DNA of 64,000 nucleotides from Asterella californica (GCA_036924285.1 JAYKYS010000011.1:7502001-7566000); one strand, 5' to 3'; positions 23,100 through 34,813 are shown, counted from the first letter of the stretch. Made by a program: numbers and translations. Notes: generated by a model not told the origin, from the letters alone.

Positions 23100-24251
23100 C
23101 GTGATTCATCATCTGGCCCTCCAACAAGTCCTTTGCAACAAATGCATTCATGCTACAGTTACTAACCTTAGGTTTCGTACACCCCTTAGCAATATGACCC
23201 GCCTCGCCACAGTTGTAGCAAGTAAACTTAGCGCCATTGCCCTTCTGAGGTATTTGCCCCTTAGGTTTTATTCTTGTTTGCTGTCGCTTTGCTGCCGGGG
23301 CAGAAGTATCCTTCCGATCCTTCTTACCTTCATCCCACTGTCGCTTGAAGCTCTTGTTCTTCTTCTGGAACTTGTCCGTGCTGCGTGGTTCAAAGGGTTT
23401 CTGCTGCTAGACTTTATCGTCCTCAATTCGCTCCGCTAGCTTCAAAAGTTCGGCACATGTCTTAAGTAGCTTCGGCATCTGAAAGAGAGCCTTCTCTGAG
23501 CTGGACTTGAGTCCCCCAATGAATATACATATCTTGGTCTCCTCAGTCCACTTGGAGAACGAGTCTAGTTTGGCACTGAACTCGCGCACATAAGCACTTA
23601 AGGTCCCCGTCTACTTCACCAACTCAACACCGTCCCGAATCCTTTGATACTCTGGAGTGAATCGTCCTGCGAGCAACTCCTTGAACTCCTTCCAACCAAG
23701 CGTCGAGACAATCAAGGCATGCTCATCCCTGTATGCAGTTCACCAGAGAAACGTATGGTCCTTCAGGAACGTAATCGCCGCTCTCACCTTGTCAGACTCC
23801 TTAGCCTGTTGCGTCTCAAAGTATAGATCCAACTCAGTTAAGAAATCCTTAACCTTACGAGCCCGTCTTATATCTGAAAACGGGGTCGGCAAATTCATCT
23901 TACAAAGCTTCTTGGTAGACGAAGAGCTCCCTTGGCCTGCCTCAAGCTCAGCGATACGTTTATCCCTGGAAACCATACCCTCCTGCATGGTCTTCATCAT
24001 CTTGATGAGTTCCGCATACAAGGCTCCTTGACTTCCCGCGTCTGAATCGTTGAGCACCGTTGGCAAGACTCCATCTTGCTGTACTGGTGTCGCAGCTGGT
24101 ACTGGGCTTCCTTGACGTTGGGATGAAGGTTGTCGGTTATCGTCCCCTGACTGTGCCTCGGGGCTAGCTCGAGTCGATCTGCTCCTGTTAGACGCTCCTC
24201 GTTTCTTGGTCTTCCTCTTGGAACTCTATCCGTCGTCGGCCATCGCTCCAA
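23100..24251 (-). pseudogene. D2 gag
   Basis: The minus strand encodes an Arg-rich N-terminus (24251-23997), a coiled-coil (KMMKTMQEGMVSRDKRIAEL near 24000), the capsid pattern (DFLTELDLYFETQQAKESDK near 23860), EFSAKLDSFSKWTEETKICI from 23580, and a CX2CX4HX4C zinc knuckle near 23230-23190. A stop near 23610 and frame changes between the pieces break it. Unlike D1 it has no insertion. Confidence 0.82.
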
Positions 24252-24364
24252 GTGTTCCCCTAGAAACGCTGATCCGCTTTGTGTCTCGCGTCCTTCCTCA
24301 AGCGTCTAGCCTTCAGCCGCTACCTCAAGTTCTCGCTCACCGAAGCGTCGGCTCTGATACCATT

Positions 24365-25517
24365 TCTCGCGTACCTATCGCCTTGTTACGTTTCGCGCAC
24401 CTACCGCCTTGTTGCGCCAGCGAAAGCTCTAGCTCAGTAGGTCGTAAACTTTACACCGCTAACCTGCAAACGCAATCACAAGTTAGCGTCCATGTACCAT
24501 TACCTTAGTTCTGTTTGGTCCAGACCGGAGCCGGACCGTCTCCCTAACCATCAAGCTCAGCAGTTCCTAAGTCTCGACCTAGACCAGCCTAGGTCGGTCC
24601 CAAACATGAGCAAGTCACAAGATGAGTTGGGGCGGACTTCCGATAAAGTCCAGGGTCCTAAATGGTGCCTCCAGCACACCTAGCGGTCCAACCGCCCGTG
24701 ATGTCCTTCTGGTTCTAGGCTCCCGAACGGTGGTCTAACCCGCCGACTCGTTCCCTAGTCTTGCCCAAGCCCTTACATCGTTCCTAAGTCTAGACGTCCA
24801 AGTCTGGATTGGAACGTGTCTTGGAACCGTCCCAGCCATCACCTCATGCCCCCAGAGTCCACCCGCCAAATCCTGGGGTCGGGTGACTCGTCCTGACCCA
24901 CCCAGGCGTCGAGCCCCCCTCATATATACTTCTGGGGATCGGCGGCCCCGTCCTCCTCTTTGGTCCCTGAAAATTATACCGCAACCCGATTGTGGTTCGG
25001 CCATAACTTCCAGCTCGGAGGTCAGATCGAGGAGTGTTATATATCACTGGAAAGCTCTCGACGAGACCTTTCCAATGATACCTCACTCGCCTCGAGATCT
25101 TATGTGGAGCTCCGTCCACGACCTAAAACGTCGCTGGAGCTCCAACACTTGGTCATTTTTCCGAAAATCTATGGTCCAGACCCAGACTCGAACCCTGTGG
25201 TTCGTCTGCGTCTCGGTCCCACGTCTCGGACCCACGTCTGAGACTTATGTCTGAGACTTATGTCTGAGACTCATGTTTTAGTCCTTTCCCAGACTCGCCC
25301 CCTTAGATCAGCGTTCGTCTGGGGTCCTCTTTGGGTTGGCCCTTATGTCCTAACCCAAAGTTCCAACCTTGGTTCAGAGAACCACTTAGGGTTCATCTGA
25401 TCTCGACTTTCCGGCCAAGCCGTTAAGTCCTACTCGCAGCGTTCATAACCTAGCGCAAGTCTGCTAGGGTTCTGTTGTTCGCGTCTGCGCCCGATCTTGA
25501 GAACGAGGGTCGCGACA
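24365..25517 (-). repeat. D2 5' LTR
   Basis: The primer site GGTATCAGAGCC lies on the minus strand just inside (about 24362-24350). The LTR end carries a ~26-bp imperfect tandem duplication (CGCGTACCTATCGCCTTGTT then CGCGCACCTACCGCCTTGTT on the + strand, 24368-24416). Confidence 0.85.
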
Positions 25518-26615
25518 TTGCGCCAGCGGAAGCTCTTTCTCAGTAGGTCGTAAACTTTACACCGCTAACCTGCAAACACAATCACAAGTTAACGTCCATG
25601 CACCACTTATCTTATCTTAGTTTGATCCGGACCGGAGCCGGACCATCTCCCTAATCATCAAGCTCAACATTCATAAGTCCCGACTTAGACCCGCCCAGGT
25701 CGGTCCCAAACATGAGCAAGTCACAATATGACTTGGGGCGGACTTCTCATAAAGTCCAGGGTCCTAAACAGAACCTCTAGCACACCTAGCGGTCCAACCG
25801 TCCGTGATGTCCGTCTGGGTCTAAGCTCCCGAACGGTGGTCTAACCCACCGACTCGTTCCCTAGTCTTGCCCCAGCCCTTACATCATTCTTAAGTCCAGA
25901 CGTCTAAGTCTGGATCGGAACGTGCCTTAGAACCGGTCGAGCCATCACCTCATGCCCCCAGAGTCCGTCCGCCGAACCTTGGGATCGGGTGACTCGTCCT
26001 GGCCCACCCAGGCATCGAGCCCTCCCTCATATATACTTCTAGGGATAGGCGACCCCCCATTCCTCTTTGGTCCCTGAAAATTATACCACAACTCGATTGT
26101 AGTTCGGCCATAACTTCCAGCTCGGAGGTCAGATCGAAGAGTGTTATATATCACTAGAAAGCTCTCACCGATACCTTTCCAACGATACCTCACTCGCCTC
26201 GAGATCTTATGTGGAGCTCCGTCCACGACCTAAAACGTCCATGGAGCTCCAACACGTAGTCATTTTTTGGAAACCTGTGGTCCAGACCCAGACTCGAACC
26301 CTGTGGTTCGGGCCAGCGTCCGAACCACGGTCCGTCTGCGTCTCGGACCCACGTATCGGACCTATGTCTCAGACTCATGTTTCGGTCCGTTCCTAGACTC
26401 GTCCCTTTAGGTCAGCGTTTGTATGGGGTCCTCTTGGGGTAGGCCCTTATGTCTTAACCCAAGGTTCCAACCTTGGTTCAAAGAACCACTTAGGGTTCAT
26501 CTGATCCCGACTTCCCGGCCAAGCCGTTAAGTCCTACTCGCAACGTTCATAACCTAACGCAAGTCTGCTAGGTTGTTCGCATGTGCGTCCGATCTTGAGA
26601 ATGAGGGTCGCGACA
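25518..26615 (-). repeat. Extra D-type LTR (-), abutting D2
   Basis: Full-length-like LTR in the same orientation as D2, starting directly after it with TTGCGCCAGCGG and ending CGCGACA. No internal sequence separates it from the D2 LTR. The distal ~35 bp are missing at its 5' side. A solo LTR or the remnant of a tandem recombination product. Confidence 0.8.
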
Positions 26616-27830
26616 CGCTACAAGGTAGTAGGTGTGCGAAACAAGAGATTGGCTACCCATTTTGAACTTGTCTTGAACTAAAAGATCATTGTTGATGAGG
26701 GCATCAACTTCCAAAGTGGGGGGTGAATGTCTTGACCCTCAATCTCAAGGTCTGACGCAGACGCGAACAATAGAACTCTATTGGACTTGCATTAGATTGT
26801 GAACGTTGCCAGTAAGACTGAACGGCATGACTGGAAAGTCGAGATAAGATGAACCCTTAGTGGTTCTCTGAACCAAGGTTAGAACATTGGGTTATGACAT
26901 AAAGGCGTACACCAAGACGACCCTAGACGAACATTGACCTAAGGGGAGAAGTTTAGAAACGGACCGAAACATAAGTATGAAGCATAAGTTTGGGACGTGG
27001 GTCCGAGATACAGACGGACTGTGGTTCGGACGCTACTCCAAACCACAGGGTTTGAGTCTGGGTCCCGACCACAGATTTTCGAAAAATGGCTAAGTGATGG
27101 AGCTCCAGCGACGTTTTAGGTTCTGGACGAAGATCCATGTAAGATCTCGAGGAGAGTAAGGTATCATTGGAAAGATCTCGAAGAGAGCTTTCTAGTGATA
27201 TGTAGAACTTCTCGAACTGACCTCCGAGCTGAGAATTATGGCTGATCCTGTGATCGCGTTGTGGTATATTTTTTAGGGATCAAAGAGGAGGACGGGACCA
27301 CCAATCCCCGGAAGTATATACGAGGGGGGCTCGATGCATGGGTGGGTCAGGACGCATCATCCGACCCTATGGTTCGGCAGACGGACTTTGGAGACATGAG
27401 GTGATGGCTGGACCGGTTCCAAGGCACGTTCCGGTCCAAACTTGGACGTCTAGACTTAGGAACGATGTAAGGACTGGGGCAAGACTAGAGAACGAGACGA
27501 CGAGATAGACCACCGTTCGCAGACGGTTGGAGCGCTAGTGTGCTGGAGGCACCGTTTAAGACCCTGGACTTTATGAGAAGTCCGCCTCAAGTCATCTTGT
27601 GACTTGTTCATGTTTTGAGACCGACCTAGGTGGGTCTAGGTCGGGACTTAAGGATTGCTGAGCTTGATGATTAAGGAGACAGTCCGGCTCCGATCCAGAC
27701 CAAACAGAGTTAAGGTAAGTGGTGCATGGACGCTAACTTGTGATTCTGGTTTGCAGGTTAACGGTGTGAATTCCGTGACCTACTGAGCAAGAGCTTCCGT
27801 TGACGCAATAAGGCAGTAGGTGTTCAAAAC
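26616..27830 (+). repeat. D-type LTR (+) preceded by a PPT stub
   Basis: An LTR tail (about 26616-26640, GGTAGTAGGTGTGCGAAACA) is followed by ~85 bp that match the 3' internal end of D1 (GGCTACCCATTTTGAACTTG through the polypurine tract) and then an LTR from 26728 to 27830. All coding sequence is missing. Confidence 0.8.
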
Positions 27831-29076
27831 AAGGGATTGGCTACCCATTTTGAACTTGGCGTTAACTAAAAGATCATTGTTGATGAGGACATCAACCTCC
27901 AAAGTGAGGGGGTGAATGTCTTGATTCTCAATCCCAAGGTCGGACGCAGACGCGAACAATAGAACACTAGTGGACTTGCACTAGGTTGTGAACACTACGA
28001 GTAAGACTGAACGGCTTGACCAGAAAGTCGAGATCAGATGAATCTTTAATGGTTCTCTGAACCAAGGTTAGAACATTGGGTTAGGACATACGTGCGTACA
28101 CCAAGACGATCCAAGACGAACGTTGACTTAAGGACACAAGTCTGGAAACGGATCGAAACATAAGTCTGAAGTATAGGTTTGGGACGTGGGTCCGAGATGC
28201 AGACGGACTGTGGTTCGGACCTACTCCAAACCACAGGGTTTGAGTTTACGTTCGGACCACAAGTTTTCAAAAAACAGCTAAGTGTTGGAGCTCCAGCGAC
28301 GTTTTAGGTTGTGGACAAAGATCCACGTAAGATCTCGAGGAGAGTAAGACATCATTGGCTTACCAACCATTGAAATAATATGGGTGCTGCTGTGAGAAAG
28401 ATCTCAGAGAGAGCTTTCGAGTGATATGTAGAACTTCTCGAACTCACCTCCGAGCTGAGAATTATGACCGATCTCGTGATCGAGTTGTGGTATAATTTTT
28501 AGGGATCAAAGAGGAGGACGGGGCCGTCGATCCTCAGAGTTATATACGAGGGGGGGCTCGATGCCTGGGTGGATCGGGACGTGTCACCCGACCTTAGGTT
28601 CGGCGGACGGACTTTGGAGGCAAGAGGTGATGGCTGGGCCGGTTCCAAGGCACTGGTCCAAACTTGGACGTCTGGACTTAGGAACGATCTAAGGGCTAGA
28701 GCAAGACTAAGGAACGAGACGGCGGGTTAGATCACTGTTTGGGAGCCGAGATCCAGACAGACATCACGGGCGGTTGGGCCGTTATGTGTGCTGGAGGTAT
28801 CATTTATGACCCTGGACTTTATGAGAAGTCCGTCCCAAGTCATCTTGTGACTTGCTCATGTTTTGGGACCGACCTAGACGGGTCTCGATCGGGACTTAAG
28901 GAAGACGGAGCTTGATGATTAGGGAGATGGTTCGGCTCCGGTCCGAACCAAACAGAGTTAAGGTAAATGGTACATGGACGCTAACTTGTGATTGTGGTTT
29001 GCAGGTTAGCTTTGTGAGTTTGTAACCTACTGAGCAAGAGCTTTTGCTGGCGCAACAAGGTGGTAGGTGCACGAAA
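27831..29076 (+). repeat. Second PPT stub plus D-type LTR (+)
   Basis: The same arrangement repeats: a stub beginning GGGATTGGCTACCCATTTTG right after the previous LTR end, then an LTR from 27917 to about 29076. This LTR carries a short private insertion around 28358-28395. Beyond it family B sequence resumes. Confidence 0.8.
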
Positions 29077-30217
29077 TTCTGTTTCACAAGAGAAGCTTCC
29101 AGTCGAGAGAAGACTCGATTCCGGTTTTCCACCTAAGGAAGTTTCTTCTAAACCTTCCATGTTGGAAACCCCAGTCACTCTTCAGAAGCGATCCTCTTTC
29201 GACTTCTTACGAGAAGGCGGATGTAATCTTCCAACAGCTTCTGGATGATAATGCTGGTTACATGAAGCTGTTTACAGTATGTCTTTTGAGGATCGAGTAA
29301 GAGGAGAAAAGTGAAACTTCCTCAGAGCACCCCGATGAAAATAGAGCATGAGGACTTAGGAGCCCCATAGCTTGACATGGAGATCCATGGCTGTCTTCTG
29401 AAGAAGGTACTCATTCATTCAGGCTCTAGAGTCAAAATCATGACGGAAGAAACTGCACATGCCCTAGGCTTCACTGAGTTTCAGCCTACTCCGAGGATTC
29501 TCAGAATGGCGGATCAGACCAGAAGACGACCTTTGAGACAACTGAAGGATGTCTTGATGGTAATTGAGGGAGTATCTTTCTACCTCACTTACATTATTTT
29601 GCGACCTGTAGCTAAGGTTGGATATCAAGTTTTGATAGGAAGGCCTTGGTTGTACGCTGCAAATGTTAATACCGATTGGCGAAGACATCGTTTGAGATTT
29701 CTCAATCCTACACCCAAGCAGGACGAGGAGTCCAAAGTCTCACTCTCTTGGATGAGAAGAGAAGACGACTTGGAGTGCACTGCGAGAAGCCACGGAAGCT
29801 CAAGCTGCAGCAGAGAAGAAGCAGCGAGAAGAAGCAGAAGCCTGAGTCAAAGACATCATGGTACAGATGAGGGAAGCGCTTCGGAAGAAGTACAACTTCA
29901 CTACGGGAAGGAAGCTTCTGATCCTAGCTCGTGACTAAGATGACACTTAGTTAGTGGACTGCAAGAGGAGCATGTTCCGCTATCTGGATCGACAGATTGA
30001 GGATCTGAAGACTCTTTACGGTCTTCTCTCGATTCCTCAGCATGCATCTACGTCTTCTCGTGAACCAGGACCAGCGATTGAGAAGGATCTCGACAAGGAG
30101 GAGTTCGACCTCGCTGTCCACTTGGTGGTGATAGCATTGGAAGCCGAGAAGAAGAGTGCAGAAGTCCCAGAAGACAAGACGTCTTCTGGAAGACAAGAAG
30201 CAGAGGTGTCTTCCTAG
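29077..30217 (+). pseudogene. Family B protease and coiled-coil fragment
   Basis: 29377-29700 encodes a retropepsin-like domain: KKVLIHSGSRVKIM, where the usual Asp of the D-S/T-G triad is His, followed by the hydrophobic flap region and QVLIGRPWLYAANV (the ILGRPWL element typical of gypsy proteases). At about 29755 it changes abruptly to a Glu/Lys/Arg-rich coiled-coil stretch that matches 40915-41190 (gag-like REALRKKYNFTTGRKLLILA). The two pieces look fused at a short AGAAG match. The domain order is unnatural and the protease site is mutated, so it is not functional. Confidence 0.65.
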
Positions 30218-30436
30218 GTGTTTAGAGTTGAGGAGGTGACTACCTCTGACCACTGTGATGTCACCCCAGCTCCTAGTGTTGAACAGGTGGAGCAGAAGAG
30301 TCAAGAAGCGCAGGTAGACTCAACTTCCCAGAAGCCTCTTCTGACTTATGGTGGAAGCTCACATTACGAGCACTTAGGAGGATGTCACCTCAGCCGCACC
30401 AGACAAGGCTTCTCACGATATCAGAAGCCAAATTAA

Positions 30437-30987
30437 GAGATCAGGTAGGTGAGAATCCAGTGGAGACCACAACTGGCGATCAAGAGTAGGCAGTAGGGAT
30501 AAGTAGTCAATTGACATAGCTATTTTGGATCAGAATCAGAGTCTGCTATTTTAAGAAAGATAAATCTCACTTTTATTTTTAAGTAACTATCCATGTGGCA
30601 GGATAAGCAACGATAGGAGTAGGAAGGTAGCTTCTAAACTGAGCAGGGAATCGAAGCCTGGGAGGTGGTGGTCTTCTGAAAGCTTTCCATTTTCTCTTGG
30701 CTGTGAGTTGTGATTGGAAGGGATTTCCCTCTTGCGACTCAAGGCAAATTGTATAAAGTAGATGCCTACGTAGGATTTCAAACACACACATACGCATCAT
30801 ACACATTTCTACACACAAACACTACGGACGCAGAGTTTTAGAGTAGGTCTGTATCTCCGCTCCCAGCAGAGGATCGAAAAGATGTAGAACAGGAGTAGAC
30901 ATCATAGAACATGGAACAACATCATCATGTAGTCCTACTTCTAAGATGGTGTGTCGAGGGATAGTTACAAGAAGTGGATGGAGTGAG
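30437..30987. other. No gene recognised
   Basis: Between family B coding remnants and repeat X. Open frames on the minus strand (30818-30579) are short and match nothing I recognise. Confidence 0.5.
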
Positions 30988-31320
30988 CTTCCAGAAGCTA
31001 ATGTAACTTCTTCTCGGGGATTGGATTTCAGATTTGATTGCATAAGCTTTGTCTATGTCTTTTGAGCAGTGGGTTTCATCGAATTCATACCCAATTGTGC
31101 TTGAGAAGCCTTCTTCTTGAGTGGCGGTGATTGTTAGAAGCTGTGCAGAGTCCAAGCTCGTCTCATCCAGTGGAGCACTTGGGATCCACGTACGGACTGT
31201 CCTATGAGAGATTGGTCCCTGAAGTCAGAGTAGTCAGAGCAAAGACAGAAGAAGCCGGAAGCCTTCTTTCCATAGCAGAAGACGACATCCTCGATTGGAA
31301 GACTGTGTAACTGTAAGCAG
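30988..31320 (+). repeat. Dispersed repeat X, copy 2
   Basis: Matches 1-345. Followed by a three-fold tandem of CCTCTTGTTT (31381-31410) and then repeat Y. Confidence 0.8.
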
Positions 31321-31435
31321 GGATGGGTTGTTAGTCAGGATCCGGACTAGAAGCCTGTCAAAATCATAATTTCTCCTTTTCCTCTTGTTTCCTCTTGTTT
31401 CCTCTTGTTCGGATTTTCTCTTCTTCTTCATCTTC

Positions 31436-31990
31436 TCTCTTCTTCCCCTCTTCCCACCTTCTTCTATTTGATTTCCGAGACTTCTATTGAGTAGCAGTGA
31501 ATGCGAATGTCGTTATAGTGCTGCAGAAATATCGTTCCCGTAGGCATAAGCCTGGGAAGGCTACAGGGGACATACACCATGTGATTAATCTAACCTCGTT
31601 GGAACTTGAAAGAGCAATGTGTGATAGGCATTGATAATTTGACATATACAAAGCAGGGATAGTCTTCTAGAGGTGTCAGAAGCCGAGTTGAATCCCTAGA
31701 AGCCGAGAATTGCTTCGAGAAGACCGTCATGAGAAGACTAGAAGCCGTGACCTAGAAGCAGTAATCGTCTTCCCGCACTTCTCATTGGATATTTCTGTGA
31801 TATTTTGAGTAGTAGTTGTATGTTTTGGTCTAGAGTACCTTCTGAAGGGTCTGGAAGCCGTGTGGTTTTGTGAGAAGACGGGATTTCTAGACAAATCTTG
31901 CGTGTTTGTGAGTTTGGACAGATCTTAGAACTTAGAACAGCGATACTAGTATAAATCTTCTTGAGGAACAAAATCTTTTATGCTACAATG
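31436..31990 (+). repeat. LTR-like repeat Y (family B), copy 2
   Basis: Matches 41228-41825 in the same orientation across its full length (for example GGGAAGGCTACAGGGGACAT, TCTAGACAAATCTTGCGTGT). It is cut at about 31990, where RT sequence starts, whereas the 41.2 kb copy continues for another ~320 bp. Confidence 0.8.
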
Positions 31991-32390
31991 GGCTAAAGGA
32001 GAAATCCTGGGGCACTACAAGTATCTTCGAACTTTCATGGAGATCTTCTTAGATGATTTTTGTGTGTTTGGATCCAAGGTAGATCATCTGATATTTTTGA
32101 AGAAGTGTTTTTTGAAATGTAGGGAACATCGTTTGGCTCTGCACCCTGAGAAGTGCTTCTTCGGAATGTCAAAAGGATTTTGTTAGGACATAGGATTTCT
32201 AGAAGAGGCATAAAAGTCGATTGTGCTAAGGTGGAAGTTATCATGAAACTTCAACCACTTGCTAACCTGACTCAGTTGAGAAGCTTCCTGAGCAACGTAT
32301 GATACTACAAGAGTTTCATTGATAGATATGCAGAGGTGGCAAGAAGACTTACGAAGTTGCTGAAGAAGGACGAACCTTACCACACTTATG
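31980..32390 (+). pseudogene. Gypsy RT thumb / RNase H-start fragment
   Basis: Encodes TFMEIFLDDFCVFGSKVDHL (FLDD at the RT active-site position, about 32046), the CREHRLALHPEKCFFGMSKG thumb motif, then, past a frameshift, the connection region (QLRSFLSNV..YYKSFIDRYAE; LTKLLKKDEPYH). It stops at the point where a different RT begins with its fingers domain, so it is the 3' half of one RT joined to the 5' half of another. Confidence 0.8.
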
Positions 32391-34400
32391 TCAGCAAAGA
32401 AAGATATGTATGACAACTACACGGATAAGTGGATGTGTGGAGATTACCGTCTTATCAATCGGCAGACGAAGTCTGATAAGTATGTCATGTCGACACCTGA
32501 GGAGATCTTTGATGTAGTGAGGCATGTGAAGGTCTTCAGTAATTTGGATCTTCGAGCAAGATATCATCCGTTGCCAGTGAGAGAAGAAGATAAGTCCAAG
32601 ACAATATTCTGGAGAATTGACTCTCACGGCAAGGATTATTTGTATCAGTGACGGTTCTTACCATGCAGGTTGAAGAACACCCCTGCTGAGTTTCAAAGGG
32701 TGATGGACAAGATCTTAGCAGGATTGAATTTTATCAGATGTTATATTGACGACATCTTAGTCTATAGTGTTACAATGGAGGAGCACGAGAGACACTTACG
32801 AGATGTGTTCGAGCGATTGAGAGCTCATGGGTTGAAGTTATACCTTGGGAAGTGTAAGTTTTTCTAGGAGTTGGTAGAGTATCTGGGCCACACCATCTAC
32901 CCAGGTGGATTGGATGTTTAACAGACGAAGGTTGAGGCTATTGCACGTATTCCACGCTCCGTAGATGTGAGTCGAGTTCAGACATTTGTTAGTTTGGTGA
33001 ACTTCTATCGTCGATACATGAAAGAGTTTAGTGCAATTGTGAAGCCATTGACTAAGCTGATGAAGGTGGACCAGGAGTGACAGTGGAGAGATGAGCAAGA
33101 GCGAGCTTTTGTAGAGCTCAAGGACAGGTTGACATTTGCTCCCATCTTGAGGAGACCCGTTAGGGAGGAGATCCGTTAGGGGGCGTCCTTTCCAACTACA
33201 CACTGATTGGAGTATGTTGAGACTTGGAGCAGTGTCGACTTAACATGATGATGAGAAAAAAGAGTTTGTGGTGGAGTATGTCAGTCTCTAACGAGAGACT
33301 GAGATACAGTTCGTACGAGGGCGAGTGTTTAGCTACAGTGTGGACTGTTGCACACTTCTTATGGTATCTGTTTGAAAATCCTTTTACTCTCATCACTGAT
33401 CACCAGTCACTCAAGTGGTTGATGGAGTCCGACAAGCTTACAAAGAAGCTTGCACGATGAGCTCTGATCTTACAGAAGTATGACTTCCAGGTAGTGCATA
33501 GACCTACAGTTGCAAACCTAGATGCCGATGGGTTGAGTCGCAACTCATGCACGAGTCAGCAAGATTAGACTGGGGCTCGATGGCATGACGAGGTTGACGA
33601 GATTGATGAAGAGATAGTGCCAAGATGGCATGCATCTGTCTTTCTTTGTGTGTTGGCCATGAACTCTAGTATGGAGGACCAAGTCATATCTTTCTCTGGT
33701 CAGAGAATAGATGATGAGGTTTCTAGATCCTGAAGGTGGAGATGGTGTTCCAGACGAACGAGGTATCCATGACGATGTGACCGAATGGAGTATCTACATA
33801 TTGTGGTGGTGGTAGGCACAATAAGTGCCAAGGACCGAGATTGTGTCCTTCAACGAGCGAAGAGATTTTGACGAGAAAGACGACATTTACTTCGAGTGTG
33901 AGATGATGAGAGAGTTCGGATAGCGCCACATCCATCTCAAAGGGCACAGTTAGTACGACATGCTCATGAGGTTGGGACATTTTGGAGTGAAGCGTACACA
34001 TAGCTTACTCCAAGGACAGTATTGGTGGCGTGGTATGCACATCGATGTGCAGTAGTTTGTCGCATGATGTGTGGTTTGTGATCGAGTACGAGCATTGTTT
34101 AATGCTCTTACTCCACAATTACACCCCTTACCGATTATAGGATTGGGTTACTGTTGGAGCTTGGATTTTGCGAAACCTTTACTGTTGACCGTACGTCACC
34201 ATCGGTATGTGTTGGTGATGATAGAGCACTTCTCCAAGTGGATTGAGTTGGTGACACTACAGGACAAGACGAGTGAAGAGACGTCGTATGCGTTCTTAGA
34301 TCGAGTGCTGAGTCGTTTTGGAGCACCAGCTGAAGTGCTGACAGACCAAGGGAAGATGATATGGCGTGCAATTACGCGCGCCATGTCATCTCTTAGACTT
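32391..34400 (+). pseudogene. Gypsy RT-RNase H-integrase remnant
   Basis: RT: MCGDYRLINRQTKSDKYVMS, VFSNLDLRARYHPLPVREED, and RCYIDDILVYS (YIDD at 32742-32753). RNase H: LRYSSYEGECLATVWTVAHF (about 33298), LITDHQSLKWLMES. Integrase core from about 34131: CWSLDFAKPLLLTVRHHRYV, then FGAPAEVLTDQGK with the second catalytic Asp. Stops at 32649, 32865, 32921, 33076 and elsewhere show decay. RT precedes integrase, so Ty3/gypsy. Confidence 0.88.
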
Positions 34401-34403
34401 TAG

Positions 34404-34813
34404 TGACTGTTTAGTGTCTGTTGGCATGGTGGAGTAAGTATATATCATTTATCATTGTGGTATACTTGTGTATATGTATGACATCGTCCATATGTTATGT
34501 GTATGTGTGGTATATCTCTGACAGCGATGTATGTTGTGTAGCATGTATATGCGTATGATACTTGTTCGAGACGATGATTCCAGCGGCATGGAAGACGCAT
34601 CGTCACCGAGGAGGATGGGACCTAGGAGCATTCTTAGGAAGAGCACATCTTTTCTTACCATTCACTCCGGATCTGAGATCCAACCAGCGATGGAGTTGAT
34701 GGAAAGACGAGCGATGGCTCAGGAGAAGCCGCTGCAGCTTGGATTCGGTCTTCGATCTTCGGACCTTGATTCAGCAGGAAGAAGCCCAGAAGCAGAAGCT
34801 GGAAGCTCTGGAA
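34404..34813 (+). pseudogene. Family B gag coiled-coil, left part split by the hAT insertion
   Basis: After ~125 bp of AT/GT-rich non-coding sequence, 34560-34813 encodes a gag-like stretch whose last codons read IQQEEAQKQKLEALE up to 34813, a heptad-like coiled coil. The frame is broken upstream. It continues in frame at 40743 (ALEANLRTTEK) once the hAT element and one copy of the 8-bp duplication are removed. Confidence 0.65.
34806..34813. repeat. hAT target-site duplication, left copy
   Basis: CTCTGGAA, repeated exactly at 40735-40742. Eight bp is the duplication length characteristic of hAT elements. The local sequence is itself slightly repetitive (CTGGAAGCTCTGGAA), so part of the match could be chance, but frame continuity supports it. 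Confidence 0.8.

Larger units (their letters stand above)
18048..25517 (-). mobile_element. Ty3/gypsy chromovirus D2 (-), with chromodomain
   Basis: Read on the minus strand: 5' LTR (25517-24365), primer site, gag, protease, RT, RNase H, integrase, a C-terminal chromodomain, polypurine tract and 3' LTR (19058-18048). It is less damaged than D1: the RT frame at 22627-21551 is open for 358 codons and the protease DTGA motif is intact. Frameshifts and stops still break gag, RNase H and integrase. Chromodomains in this clade are known to bias integration toward particular chromatin. Confidence 0.92.
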
